A DNA stretch of 64,000 nt from Hirundichthys speculiger (taxonomy: Eukaryota > Chordata > Actinopteri > Beloniformes > Exocoetidae), in contig JAGFBZ010002542.1 in NCBI GenBank assembly GCA_018398805.1, positions 310,001 through 374,000 on the forward strand. The letters are read 5' to 3'. Under the pieces are notes generated by a model that was not told the DNA's origin, made no database searches, and saw nothing but the letters and a program-made list of their open reading frames with translations. The position numbers and the translations under genes were made by a program. Shown in pieces: positions 54,550 through 64,000 of the stretch. Each line of letters opens with the position of its first letter. The stretch's first letter is position 1.

Positions 54550-55600
54550 ATAACATTTGTATCATCATGAATGCCAATCAATCTCAGATTGTCAGTGCTC
54601 CAATAATTACAATAAATCCCAGTCCAGGGACCACCATATAAAGAGGTATCTTTATATGTCTTAGCATGTCTACCTGTGGGCATGGTACACGTGAAAAAAA
54701 TAGAGGAGAAGACTTCAGATGTGGCATCAGAGGTCCTTTTAACTGAAGTAGAGCAAGGAAAAAATATTTAATTTTCCTCTGTTTGCACCGACATGATGGG
54801 CACATACCAAAGTAAAGATATCTGTATACTGTGAAAAAAGTATTATTATAGTAATTTATTCATACCTGTGAAAAGTTCAGAACCACTAACATTTTCATGA
54901 ATGCCAGAATTTGGCTCTCAGTTTACGCACATATTTGTTCTGCTCATATTTCATTAAAGAGGCCCAAAAATCTCAAGCAAATGTAGGCTGAAAGATGAAT
55001 TGCTTTGGCAGAGTGGGAGCAGAGTGTCCAGACCTCAACCTGATTTAGGAAAGCTGTCAATAAACAAATGACTGCAAACCACAATAAAATGCAGCAACAT
55101 TGTACAGAAGAGTAGGCCAAACTCCTCAACAACAATTTGAGACTGATGATGTTATACAGAGAAAGATTACTATTCAATAAATGAGGTGTACTTAGTGTAA
55201 AAAAACAAAAACAAAAAAAAAAAACAAGTAATTTTGCTTAGTATTTTCCAGAATATATAACGATATGGTGAAATGTGTCATATGTTGTTCATCTGAGGTT
55301 GTATTTTTCCTAAAACTAAGGCTTCCTGAGACATTAAATCTGAGGAACTGAAAGACGATGTGATGTATTATTCAAACTAATAAAGACTGCTTTTTACCTG
55401 GGAAACTGCAAATAGAAAGGAACAACATCCACCTGAAAAGGACTGGACCCTTGTATAATTTGATATGCTGAATAGAGTTTGATATGTACCATGGATTCAG
55501 CACTTTCTTTATATTATTAACACAAGTATGCATTTTAACATTGTTTTCTGTTGAGAACTACTTTTTTCTGTTGAGAGAAAAATATTTTAGATCCTTTGCA
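54550..55600. other. pth2r intron, nothing firmly recognised
   Basis: AT-rich intron. 'cagtgagaccagtccagggacc'-like and 'ccagacctcaacctgattta' (55030) hint at a very old Tc1 relic, but no frame survives. Confidence 0.35.
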
Positions 55601-55740
55601 GATAGAAATTACAGCTTTGATGTAGAATACATACATTACTTCTCCCAGCAAGCATTTCATTGCATCCTTGACCCTGTGTTAACTATGCATATGACAAATA
55701 AAAGGCTTGAATCTTGAATCTTAAATCTTGAATCTTAATT
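55601..55740 (+). mobile_element. LINE 3' end with TTGAATC tail
   Basis: 'gcaagcatttcattgcatcc', 'gaccctgtgttaactatgca' and 'tatgacaaataaaaggc' are followed by TTGAATC-type units up to 55738. This is a standard fish L2/CR1-type 3' end. The coding region is absent. Confidence 0.6.
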
Positions 55741-55879
55741 TTTTTTCAACAGGCACCTACAAAAGGCCATCATTTTAAACTGTTTTTTTTTTTTTTTTTT
55801 ATTAAAAGCTCTCCAACTTTATTTTGGTGTTTTGCAGTAAGTGCAATAATCTTTCAACAGTTCATGAGCCTTTTTGGAA

Positions 55880-56070
55880 ATCCTGCCACTTGCCGGCTGG
55901 GCCGCCGAAAAGGGGGGGTAAAGGATACGGATTATAGGGGCCCATGATTGAGGGGGGCCCAGAGAGGCCCCTAATGATGATCAAAAATAGCATCAACAAA
56001 TTTCGCCGCTGTGTTGGGGGGCCCGGTAAAGATTCTTTTCATGGGGCCCAAAATCCCTAGCGGCGCCCCT
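55880..56070. repeat. GGGGCCC-rich dispersed repeat fragment
   Basis: 'gggctgggccgccgaaaag', 'gatgatcaaaaatagcatc' and 'ccctagcggcgcccctgc' resemble a common fish MITE with a GCAGGGGCGCC end. Only one plausible end is visible. Confidence 0.45.
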
Positions 56071-56116
56071 GCTTGCCTGTACTGACAACTCAGTTGTTTA
56101 ACTGAGTGGTCCTGAC

Positions 56117-57331
56117 TAGGGATGTCCCGATCCCGATCCCCTGATCGGATCGGCCTTCGATCTTAAGAATTTAAGGTGGATCGGATCGGCCGATCAACCT
56201 TATTATAACACGCCGATCTTTTTTTCATAATTTTTTTCCTCAAAAAGTGATCCTGATTAACACAAATTAATAAAGTAATCATATTACACAAACAAAAATA
56301 TTTTTTAAACTATATACATTTAATAATTTGCACTGAAATGAAGTTTCCCAGCAGCGCTGTCTTGTATCCACCTTAAAAGTTTTAAGACCGGCGGCGTCAG
56401 GATAAACTTTAGCAAAAATGTCAGCAGTGTGGCAGCGCTATAAAATTACAAAGACCGACGCTTCGACTGCGACTTGAAACGTGTGGAAGGCTGATATATC
56501 ATGAGGGGTAAGTAAGAAGAGAGTTTACAACACCACCAATTTAATCAGACACTTAAAAAAGCACGCAGCACCGATCACGCAGCCTTCTGTCAGGTGCCGT
56601 GGTGCAGACGGCTGCAGCTTCAGAGCTGCTGCCGTCGGCCGGCAGCAGCTTCGGCAGCAAACGTTCTGTGAAACTTTTAAAAGAAAGGACACCGAGCTAA
56701 ACCGAGCTAAACCGAGCTAAAGGACACCGAAAAATCACCGAGCCAATCGCGGAATGTATTACCGAGGACACGGAGTTTGTGGAATACAAGGCATTTAACC
56801 GGCTCATTAATTACCTCGAGCCTCGTTCCCGTCAATACATGAACGACAAAGGACACAAAGGTGCGCGAACATGTGCAGCGGTCTTGAAAGAAGTTAAGTT
56901 AATCATTTATTATGATTTCATTGATTGCAAAGACTTCTGCTAGTGTTTTCATTGCCTTAAACTGCTAGCCAAGTTCACCTGCTGCTATTTAAATGGAAGT
57001 GCTTTGTTCTTTAGTACTGAGACTGTTGAACAGTCACTGTTCTGTAACTAAATGTGTTTTATAATAATTCTCCCAAACAAAAAAGAAAGAAAGAAGAGTG
57101 TTTAAATAAGTTATTGTTTATTTTATGAGATGATAAAAGCTATTAATCTCAGCTTGGATGCAGGCCTATTTATTAATGTACACAGGAAATAAAATGCATA
57201 GGAAATTAAACTCTGTTTGCCCACTCAAAAAAAGTGAAATCGGATCGGAAAAAATCGGAAATCGGCCGATCATCAAAATTAAAAGATCGGAATCGGATCG
57301 GGACCCAAAAAACGTGATCAGGACATCCCTA
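56117..57331. mobile_element. 1.2-kb hAT (ZBED-type) element, internally deleted, 8-bp TSD
   Basis: Exact gtcctgac duplications at 56109-56116 and 57332-57339. The inverted ends are TAGGGATGTCC. Subterminal regions are rich in GATCGGATCGG words in both directions. The core keeps transposase scraps on the plus strand: 'TTNLIRHLKKHA' (56537, end of a BED zinc finger) and a 'FNRLINYLEPRSRQYM' stretch (56788), corresponding to the start of the hAT domain. The catalytic region is deleted. Confidence 0.93.
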
Positions 57332-58209
57332 GTCCTGACCTTAATTAGATAAAATTAGACACAATTAGACCTACAGTAATCAAGTATTTATAAGCATCCC
57401 CCATGTCTCACACAGCTACAGGATTCACCGTTGCCTAAAACACCAGTGTACGACAAGACTGACATTGCACAGGTCGAAGGCTTCCTATCTTCTATTTAAA
57501 AATAATCCATCACAATAATGTACATGTTAGTCCTGATATAATTACTAGTTTATTTAATTACAAGTTTCATATCTGGCTGACTAGAAGAGATGAAGAGATG
57601 AAGAAGATAGTCTATAACATGTAATCCTATCACGTTATCTTGCAGGTGAGTTGTCTTATCTCTCTAGGCCTGCAAAGACCTGAAAGGAGGCATCCAGCCA
57701 GGGCAGAGTACAGACAGAGGGCGGTTATTGGAAACATGCTCTACTTCCTTTTTTCCCCATTCATTATCTGGGTTGTCAGAACTGCAAAGCATTCAGGAGG
57801 AATTTTTGACCATTACGCTTTACAGAGCTGCTTCAGGTCAGACACATTTGCAAGATGTCTGGTCTGAATGATTGTCTTGGGGTCATTCCTCAGCATATTT
57901 ATGGGAATAAAGAGACTGAAAAATAAATGATCAAAACTTTGATAAAGCAACGAGACTACGGGACGCTAAGACTAATGCTCAGTGTTGTAAGTCACTGAAC
58001 AGGCAGGATGCTCACGGAAAACACTGCAAAAGGAAGTGATTGCTCTCAAAAATAAATAAAATAAACTGCCATGTACCTGAAGTAGCCGTTGGCAATTCGC
58101 AATGCAACAGGGAAAGTGTTTAGTGGAATAATTAAACAGAAGCTGAACATGGAATACCTTGTACAGCACAAAAAGGAAACAGCTTTCCAACATCAAAATA
58201 TAATCCTAA

Positions 58210-58560
58210 TATGAAGTTGGCCTTACTTTGCTGCCTCAGAGCCTGGACCTCTTGCCATCACCATGAGGAAAATTCATGTTCCAGGTCTACCAAAATGTCC
58301 TCCAAGACAATTTGAGGTTGGCTATCCACCAGCAGAGGCTTAATAAAAGTTGGGTAATGCAGCAGGACAATGACCCTAAACATGAAAGTAACTACACTGC
58401 AGAATGGCTTAAGAAAAATGAAACCTGGCTTTTAGAGTGCTTCAGTCAGGATGCAGACCTTAACTTCATAGAGATGCTGCAGAATGACCTTGACGGAGAG
58501 GTTCACAACAGACATCCTGCGTCTGAACAGAACAGTTGAAGAGAAGGTCTGATTCAGAAA
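58210..58560 (+). pseudogene. Tc1-like transposase fragment
   Basis: Open for 87 codons (58276-58539). It includes 'WVMQQDNDPKHESNYTAEWL' with the QQDNDPKH motif that holds the second catalytic Asp, then a 'FSQDADLNFIEMLQNDL' stretch matching 'SPDLNPIE.LW.DL'. The N-terminal half and terminal repeats are not recognised nearby. Confidence 0.75.
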
Positions 58561-58899
58561 AAATTAAAAGGACTTACTTGTAGTATTTGCTGCCAAAAGA
58601 AGTTCGACTATACTTATGACATTCAACTGTTTATTTACGTTTTCCTCCAGCACAGTGAATAGCTAATGGATGTGTTTTAAAAACACACACACACAAATTT
58701 AACTATTTGAATGTTAATCACTTAAGCACATTGTGTTTGTTATTGTAACTTAGATGAAGATCAGATCACATTTGATGACCTATCAACACAGAAACTACAT
58801 AAATCCTACACAAAACTGATCCTGTGGCCTTTCTAGCCTGAACAGTGAACTTTGCAGTTACTTCTTCACATGATGATGACTGTTCCTGTGGACTATCAC

Positions 58900-59440
58900 A
58901 CAGTGAAAATGTGGACCGCTGTCAGAAAATACAGAGTTCAACATCCACACCATTTTGGAAGACGTAGGTATCATGTGTTCGCAAACAAAGACAAAAAAAA
59001 AAAAACATCCAGACTATAAACAGCTACAAGTCCTAAGCCCTGGCTCTGTGATGGTATGAGGTTGTATTTGTGCTCTTTGCAAAGCCAATTTCCATTTCTT
59101 TGACAGCAGAATTAGCACAGAAACGTACACAGATTAAAACAAAAAGACCACATATTTTCCAGGGACTGTATACATTTTTCAACAAGACAATACAAAAACA
59201 CATTCTGCAAACATCACAAATGCATGACTGAGGAAAAAGAGAGTGCAGTCCTGACCTGACGCCAATGTGTGGAATTTCATCACGTCTTAAAATTGCTTGA
59301 TGAACGAATGGCACAAAATGAAAACTGATAATTCATTACTTGGTCTCCTTGATGGCAAAACACCTTAAAAGTCTAGTGAGAATAAATGGCAACATTAGAC
59401 ACATGCTGAACGCTTTAATGTCTCAACCTTGAAGGTGCTA
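58900..59440 (+). pseudogene. ancient Tc1/mariner relic
   Basis: 'tacatttttcaacaagacaa' (59169) encodes YIFQQDN, followed by 'NITNA*LRKKRVQS' and 'PDANVWNF', the order of the C-terminal half of a Tc1-type transposase. 'gggactgtat' and 'caccttaaaagtct' flank it. Strongly decayed. Confidence 0.45.
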
Positions 59441-59473
59441 CAGAAATACAAAACTGAAAAAGGAAAAAAAAAA

Positions 59474-59490
59474 AAATATATATATATATG

Positions 59491-59570
<80 letters not shown>
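59474..59570. repeat. (TA)n microsatellite
   Basis: About 97 bp of alternating T and A, interrupted by single G and C. Length is likely unstable. Confidence 0.95.
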
Positions 59571-59618
59571 AGGGATAATGTTTTTTTAATGTTTTTTCTT
59601 ATTTATTATTAATGGCAC

Positions 59619-60257
59619 TTTCCATATTAGGTTTGTAAGGAACAAGCTGCTGACAATATTCTAATGATGTAAGTTTCCGTTAGCTCTAGATGATTCCTAC
59701 ATTTTCTCAGACTATGGATACCATTGGGGAAATAAGGTGCTTGTTTAGTTATTAACAAATGTTTCAAGACAATCAGTTGATTTTAAAAATTAATATATTA
59801 AAACCAAATAAGGTCACCTGTGTGACTGTCACACCTAGAGCAGTTGATCGCCAAAAAGAACAAAAGAAATCTTGAGGCCTTATGACCAAGATGGATCGCA
59901 CGTGTGTGGTTAGTAAGAGAAGAGAAATCCCAGAACAGAGAGTAAAATCAAACAGTTAGGATGGTTCGTCACTACCAGCAACAGCTACTCTGTCGTTTCC
60001 CCACAGAATCACCCAAGTTGAGGCCAGCTTCACAATGCCTGCTCTGATCATTGAACCAGAAAACAGAGAAGGGAATTGCTTTCTGTAATAAGAAAAGACA
60101 TCAATGCAATCAAACGTAACAGGGGACTAATGGTCTGGTTCTAAACATGTGAGATGCAAAAGAAAAGGAAACTTGAGAATGCAATCCTCAGGATCTCGCC
60201 TAATATTTTCCATATTGGGCTTGTTAGGAACAAGCTCCTGACAATATTCTAATGAAT
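59619..60257. repeat. pair of about 48-bp direct repeats, 590 bp apart
   Basis: 'tttccatatt.gg.ttgt' and 'aggaacaagct.ctgacaata' and 'ttctaatga' occur at 59619-59667 and again at 60208-60255 in the same order. The DNA between is AT-rich and unrecognised. They could be ends of an old insertion. Confidence 0.65.
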
Positions 60258-60294
60258 GATCTGGGCCTGGATGAATAGGGCAGAGATGAAACAT

Positions 60295-61590
60295 ATAATA
60301 ATAATAATAATAATACATTTTATTTAAAGGCGCCTTTCAAGACCCTCAAGGTCACCGTACAAACATTTAAAAAAAAACAGTTAAAAATTTAAAAACAGTT
60401 AAAATATTAAATTAAAATTTGCAGCAGCACAATGTTGGTTAGAGTGAGTAAGCTTGTTTAAAAAGGTGGGTTTTCAAGCGGGATTTGAAGATGGATAGTG
60501 AATTAATGTTTCTGATGTCAGGAGGGAGGGAGTTCCAAAGGCGGGGGGCAGAGCGGCTGAAGGCTCTGGACCCTATAGTGGACAGACGGGCTGGTGGCAC
60601 GATGAGGCTGAGGGATGAGGCAGACCTGAGAGTTCGGATGGGAGTGTTGATGTGGAGGAGGTCAGAGAGGTACGGGGGAGCGATGTTATGGATGGCCTTG
60701 AATGTGTAGAGCAGAATTTTAAAGTCGATGCGATGTGTGATTGGGAGCCAGTGGAGTTGCTGGAGAACAGGTGTGATGTGGCTGATCGATGGTGTCCTGG
60801 TGATGATACGGGCGGCAGCGTTCTGGACCAGTTGGAGCTTATGGATGGATTTGTGGGGGAGACCAAAGAGAAGGGAGTTGCAGTAGTCCAGGCGGGATGT
60901 AATCAGAGTGTGGACCAGGATGGCGGTGGTGTTAGGAGTGAGGGATGGACGTAGGCGATTAATGTTACGTAGATGGAAGTAGGCAGACCGGGTAATATTA
61001 TTGATGTGGGATTGGAATGATAGAGTGCTGTCGAGGATGACACCCAGACTCTTAACCTGAGGGGAGGGGGAAACAGAGGAGGTGTCGATGGGGATGGTGA
61101 AACTGGGAGGGTTAGTGAGGGTGGATTTGGAGCCAATTAGGAGGACCTCAGTTTTATCGCTGTTGAGTTTGAGAAAATTTGAAGAGAACCAGGACTGGAT
61201 TTCATGTAAACAGTCACAAAGGGACTGGGAGACGGGACTGACACATGTAAACAAACCCAGGTGGAGTGGACTCGTTCAACTGGGAAAAGTCATCGGGATG
61301 CTGCCATGTCTCTGTTACACAGAAAAAGTCATACTTGCGGTCAAGGAGGAGGTCCTGCAGAAGGTGTCCCTTGCCCGTAAGGGAGCGGATGTTAAATAGT
61401 CCAACTTTGACATCGCTGCGCTCGTTGGTGAAGCTAACGTTAGCCGACCTGGCTAGGCTCGCTAACACACTGCAGTCCGCTTTATGGCAGCAGCAGCTCT
61501 CCCTCTCGCTTTTTTTCTCTCTGTTTAATTGACGAGGAGATGCAGCATTGCTGCAGCAACAGCAGCTGGGCTTCTTCCTTCCCGGGTCGG
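60295..61590 (-). pseudogene. L2-like LINE with internal deletion joining endonuclease to RT C-terminus
   Basis: The minus-strand 5' part (about 61590-61245) encodes 'VGLFNIRSLTGKGHLLQDLL' and 'DRKYDFFCVTETWQHPDDF', the start of an APE endonuclease. It jumps at about 61240 into the end of RT: '[20 protein letters not shown]', '[19 protein letters not shown]', '[20 protein letters not shown]', '[20 protein letters not shown]' and '[17 protein letters not shown]' near the end. The RT part is open for about 270 codons. The 3' UTR ends at ATT/AAT repeats (60297-60315). The RT catalytic centre is missing, so it cannot be autonomous. Confidence 0.88.
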
Positions 61591-61599
61591 TCTAAAGCC

Positions 61600-62180
61600 T
61601 TTCACGCATTGGCATGCACACGGGTGCCTTTTCTATGTGTGTGTGCTTTAGTATGTCAGCAGGTCACTCTGTTGATGCGTCACAGCCAGATGAGACGTGT
61701 GGTCACTGATTCCTAGCAACCAGAAGGCTTGTCCAGACACGCTGCAGGATGCACACAGTAGGAGCTGGCTCACTGGAGATGCCAGAGTTGGTGTATCTCC
61801 ACAGTTCAGAGTAGGCTGAGAGCTTGGTCACTGTAGGCCATACGCTGTAGTTCAGATAGTCGCACATAGTACATGTTACATGAGACAGAGAGAAAAAGGG
61901 GAACCGCAATATTCATAGTCTGGCCTGAGCTGCTGCATATCAGCAGTGACCCTTCCCACTGGTTATTGGGGGTTAAAAGCCAGTGAGGACCCAGCTACAT
62001 CACTTTACATCCAGTTGTAAAGTAAGTTAGCTTGCAAAGCCCTCTGAGGGTTTGAGTCATTTTGAAGTTTCTTTGTCTCAAACCATGTGGTCAGGCTTTC
62101 TTTGTAATTACAACACATGGCCCAACAATACAAAGACAAAAAAAAAAAAAAAAAAAAACCAAAAAAAAACTTTAACCACT
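61600..62180. other. pth2r intron next to the TM1 exon
   Basis: No repeat named. An A-run (62138-62170) lies just downstream of the TM1 exon donor on the minus-strand reading, broken once by 'cc'. Confidence 0.5.
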
Positions 62181-62187
62181 CTCTTAC

Positions 62188-62285
62188 CTGAAGTATCCAA
62201 TGATCATGATGGCTACCAGAAGAAAGCTGAAGGACACAGCGTAGCCTGTTGTATACATGACATATAGCCGCTCAAAGAAGTCCTG
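62188..62285 (-). CDS. pth2r: pth2r exon: TM1 (first exon of the gene present in the window)
   Basis: Encodes the class B1 receptor for the PTH2/TIP39 peptide, a Gs-coupled plasma-membrane receptor. This exon reads [20 protein letters not shown] then [12 protein letters not shown](R): the stalk after the ectodomain and TM1. '[12 protein letters not shown]' is closer to PTH2R than to PTH1R as I know them. The donor is AG|GTAAG (62187). The acceptor is read as TTCACAG before 62285; an alternative AG three bases on (exon from 62282) keeps the frame. Exons for the signal peptide and the hormone-binding ectodomain with its disulfides were not found up to 64000. All downstream exons join in phase to give 408 residues. 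Fish also have pth1ra/pth1rb, which remain the alternatives. Confidence 0.93.
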
Positions 62286-62289
62286 CTGT

Positions 62290-63220
62290 GAACATACAGA
62301 GACATATTTGCTATTCACATCGCTCATTCTCAGACGAAGTGTACACCAGCATGACTCACTGAAACAGGTCTGGACAGGATGATGCACAAAGAACAAGGAA
62401 GCTCACACTACTTGTTATATTTTAAGGAGTTTAAGGAGAAAACCAAGTCTACATTAATTTCTTAATCACTGACAAATGAAAGGTGAAAATGTGATATTAT
62501 CTCAGGAGTTTTAACACGGAGAAAGAGTCTTTTCAAGCACAGCTTGTACTCAGAGCAGGAGGAACACTTTGATACCATGATGGATAGTTCTTCATATTAA
62601 TTTTCATAGATAACATACGGTATTGCCTGTTAGTCAATTTGGCTGCTTTGAAGGAGGATAATAAAGTAGTAAATAATGGTAGAATAAAATTCAAAAATCA
62701 TTTACTATGACATTCTTAATTTTCTTAATGAGATTAATGTTCTCAGCGAATAAATACGTGATTAGGAAGAACTTTAGCATTGTTTAATTAAAATTTAATA
62801 ATATTATCTATAGTTAATAACATTTGCTTGGGGGTCATGCTCTGAGACAGTCTGTATTGTAATAGATGCTATCCAAATAAAGTTGAACTGAACTGGATTG
62901 AAGATTATCGCATGTACAATGAGAATGAAAACAGGCCAATTAAACAGATTCAAACATTAATTTTATGTCAGTCTGAACACTGATCTTACCTGTATAAATG
63001 CTGAAATCCAGTATATTATTGTTTGTCTGAAGTTATGTAACTAAGTATCCAGGTCCCTTTACTTTTTGTACACTTTATAGTCGATAAAATGTAATAAGAT
63101 AGATTTGTTGGCCAGAGACCTAGTATTCAGTTAATTAGATCTTACAATGAGAATGGACTCTTACATGTTCGTTTTTCACCAAAGAGAGGACTTGACTGCA
63201 CACACAACAGCACTGATTCA
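62290..63220. other. pth2r intron with a short SINE-like tail
   Basis: 62800-62895 holds 'tttgcttgggggtcatgctc' and 'atgctatccaaataaagttg', the 3' end of the TTGAATTG repeat family, plus strand. The rest is AT-rich with no coding signal. Confidence 0.55.
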
Positions 63221-63228
63221 CTCTACAG

Positions 63229-63668
63229 TAGGGCTGTAGTAATACACTAATCTTGCGATACGTCACGATACACAATATTCGGCTCATGATACGATATATC
63301 GATTTTCATCTTACAATACATTTACATCATTTTTCGAAAGATTTTAAAGGGACAAAGTGATTTTGGTGACATCTTATGAGTGTTTCAATGACTTTGTTTG
63401 AATTAATTGAACTGAAAGCATCAATTACACATTATATGGCTGACAGGCAGCTTGCAAATGTTGGACAAAATGAATAAAAGATTTGTTGAGAAAAATAGTT
63501 TAATTTATTTAAACAGTGCAAATTGTTACTTGCAAGCTTTTAAAGGTGGGACACAGGGGTTTTAAAAGAAGCTTAGAATATCAATACCCGCGGCTGAAAA
63601 AGTCGACCCTCTCTGGGGAAATAAAATATCGATATATATCGCAGAATCGATAAAATCGCTCAGCTCTA
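63229..63668. mobile_element. non-autonomous hAT MITE, 440 bp
   Basis: It is flanked by exact ctctacag at 63221-63228 and 63669-63676. The inverted ends are TAGGGCTGTAG and, as complement, TAGAGCTGAGC, which are imperfect. Subterminal words 'cgatatatcgattttc' and 'atatcgatatatatcg' occur near each end. No ORF. It shares its right duplication with the next element. Confidence 0.9.
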
Positions 63669-63676
63669 CTCTACAG

Positions 63677-63900
63677 CAGGGGTGCCCAATCCTGGTCCTC
63701 GAGAGCCCCTATCCAACATGTTTTAGATGTTTCCCAGCTTCAACACACCTGATTCTAATTAATGGTCATGATCAGGTTGTCATTAACATCTGCACAAGTC
63801 TGTTGATGACACGGCCACTTGTATCACAGTGTGCTAAAGAAGGGAAACATCTAAAACCTGCTGGATAGGGGCTCTCAAGGACCAGGATTGGGCACCCCTG
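63677..63900. mobile_element. non-autonomous hAT MITE, 224 bp, long inverted repeats
   Basis: Flanked by exact ctctacag at 63669-63676 and 63901-63908. The ends CAGGGGTGCCCAATCCTGGT form inverted repeats of about 60 bp, extending through 'gagagcccctatcca' and 'ttttagatgtttccc'. It is a very common teleost hAT MITE type by its ends. No ORF. Confidence 0.95.
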
Positions 63901-64000
63901 CTCTACAGGAAGGTCCAAAACAGACTTATTCTCCTAAGGGAAATGAAATAAAGTCTTTTGGAGGGCAGTGGGGAACCTTTTATGAGAGGTTTGAAAAACT

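Noticed and set aside
54584..54805. 73-codon minus-strand frame with a hydrophobic end
   Set aside because: No family resemblance, no splice support in phase with pth2r, and it lies in intron DNA.
62290..64000. Ectodomain exons of pth2r
   Set aside because: I looked for minus-strand Cys/Trp-rich exons with matching phase and found none; they must be upstream of the window.
1..64000. CRISPR arrays, bacterial operons, tRNA or rRNA genes
   Set aside because: Nothing of this kind is visible; introns, fish retroposons and DNA transposons fix the source as a vertebrate genome.

Overview
The window is a piece of a ray-finned (teleost) fish chromosome. The one host gene I can support is pth2r, the parathyroid hormone 2 receptor, a class B1 GPCR. 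It lies on the minus strand. Nine exons (62285 down to 3400) encode the whole seven-helix bundle and cytoplasmic tail: 408 residues plus stop, every junction in phase and every intron GT-AG. The exons for the signal peptide and hormone-binding ectodomain are not visible and should lie beyond position 64000. Exon order is TM1 (62188-62285), TM2 (47636-47819), TM3 to TM4 (40342-40495), TM4 (35344-35404), ECL2 to TM5 (34684-34750), TM5 and ICL3 (20604-20698), TM6 to TM7 (14218-14356), the 42-bp TM7 exon (6791-6832) and the C-tail (3400-3786). Only about 1.2 kb of some 59 kb is coding.

The rest is intron and downstream flank packed with transposable elements of typically teleost kinds: Tc1/mariner, hAT elements and MITEs, pogo-like transposons, Rex1-like and L2-like LINEs, a ubiquitous fish APE-type LINE, a DIRS tyrosine-recombinase element, a Copia element and several solo LTRs. 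Many boundaries are exact because target-site duplications (TSDs) can be read directly.

Layout from low to high coordinates. 1-1000: Tc1 fragment, 143-bp tandem repeat and a perfect 32-bp palindrome. 1.8-3.8 kb: pth2r 3' end. 3.9-6 kb: a Tc1 element carrying two hAT insertions. 7-10.7 kb: SINE-like repeat and a spliced pogo-like transposase. 11.7-12.8 kb: one LTR split by another. 17.8-19.2 kb: 1.3-kb hAT. 20.9-24.6 kb: SINE-like repeat split by a LINE whose 3' part is inverted. 25.1-27.9 kb: second pogo copy split by a 2-kb solo LTR. 28-33.4 kb: LINE, Tc1, hAT and two solo LTRs. 36.8-39.8 kb: a TIR transposon and a Tc1. 40.9-45.8 kb: Rex1-like LINE, then a DIRS element that contains a 1.35-kb insertion encoding a 157-aa membrane/coiled-coil protein. 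49.4-51.8 kb: 5' part of a Copia element with a half-tRNA primer site. 52-59.6 kb: fold-back repeat, LINE, Tc1, hAT and relics. 60.3-61.6 kb: internally deleted L2-like LINE. 63.2-63.9 kb: two hAT MITEs side by side sharing one 8-bp TSD sequence present three times.

The most unusual items are the membrane-protein ORF with an L2-like 3' tail inside the DIRS element, the triple-TSD hAT pair, the inverted LINE, and the Copia primer site matching the initiator-tRNA anticodon arm. All calls come from reading the sequence; no database search was run.
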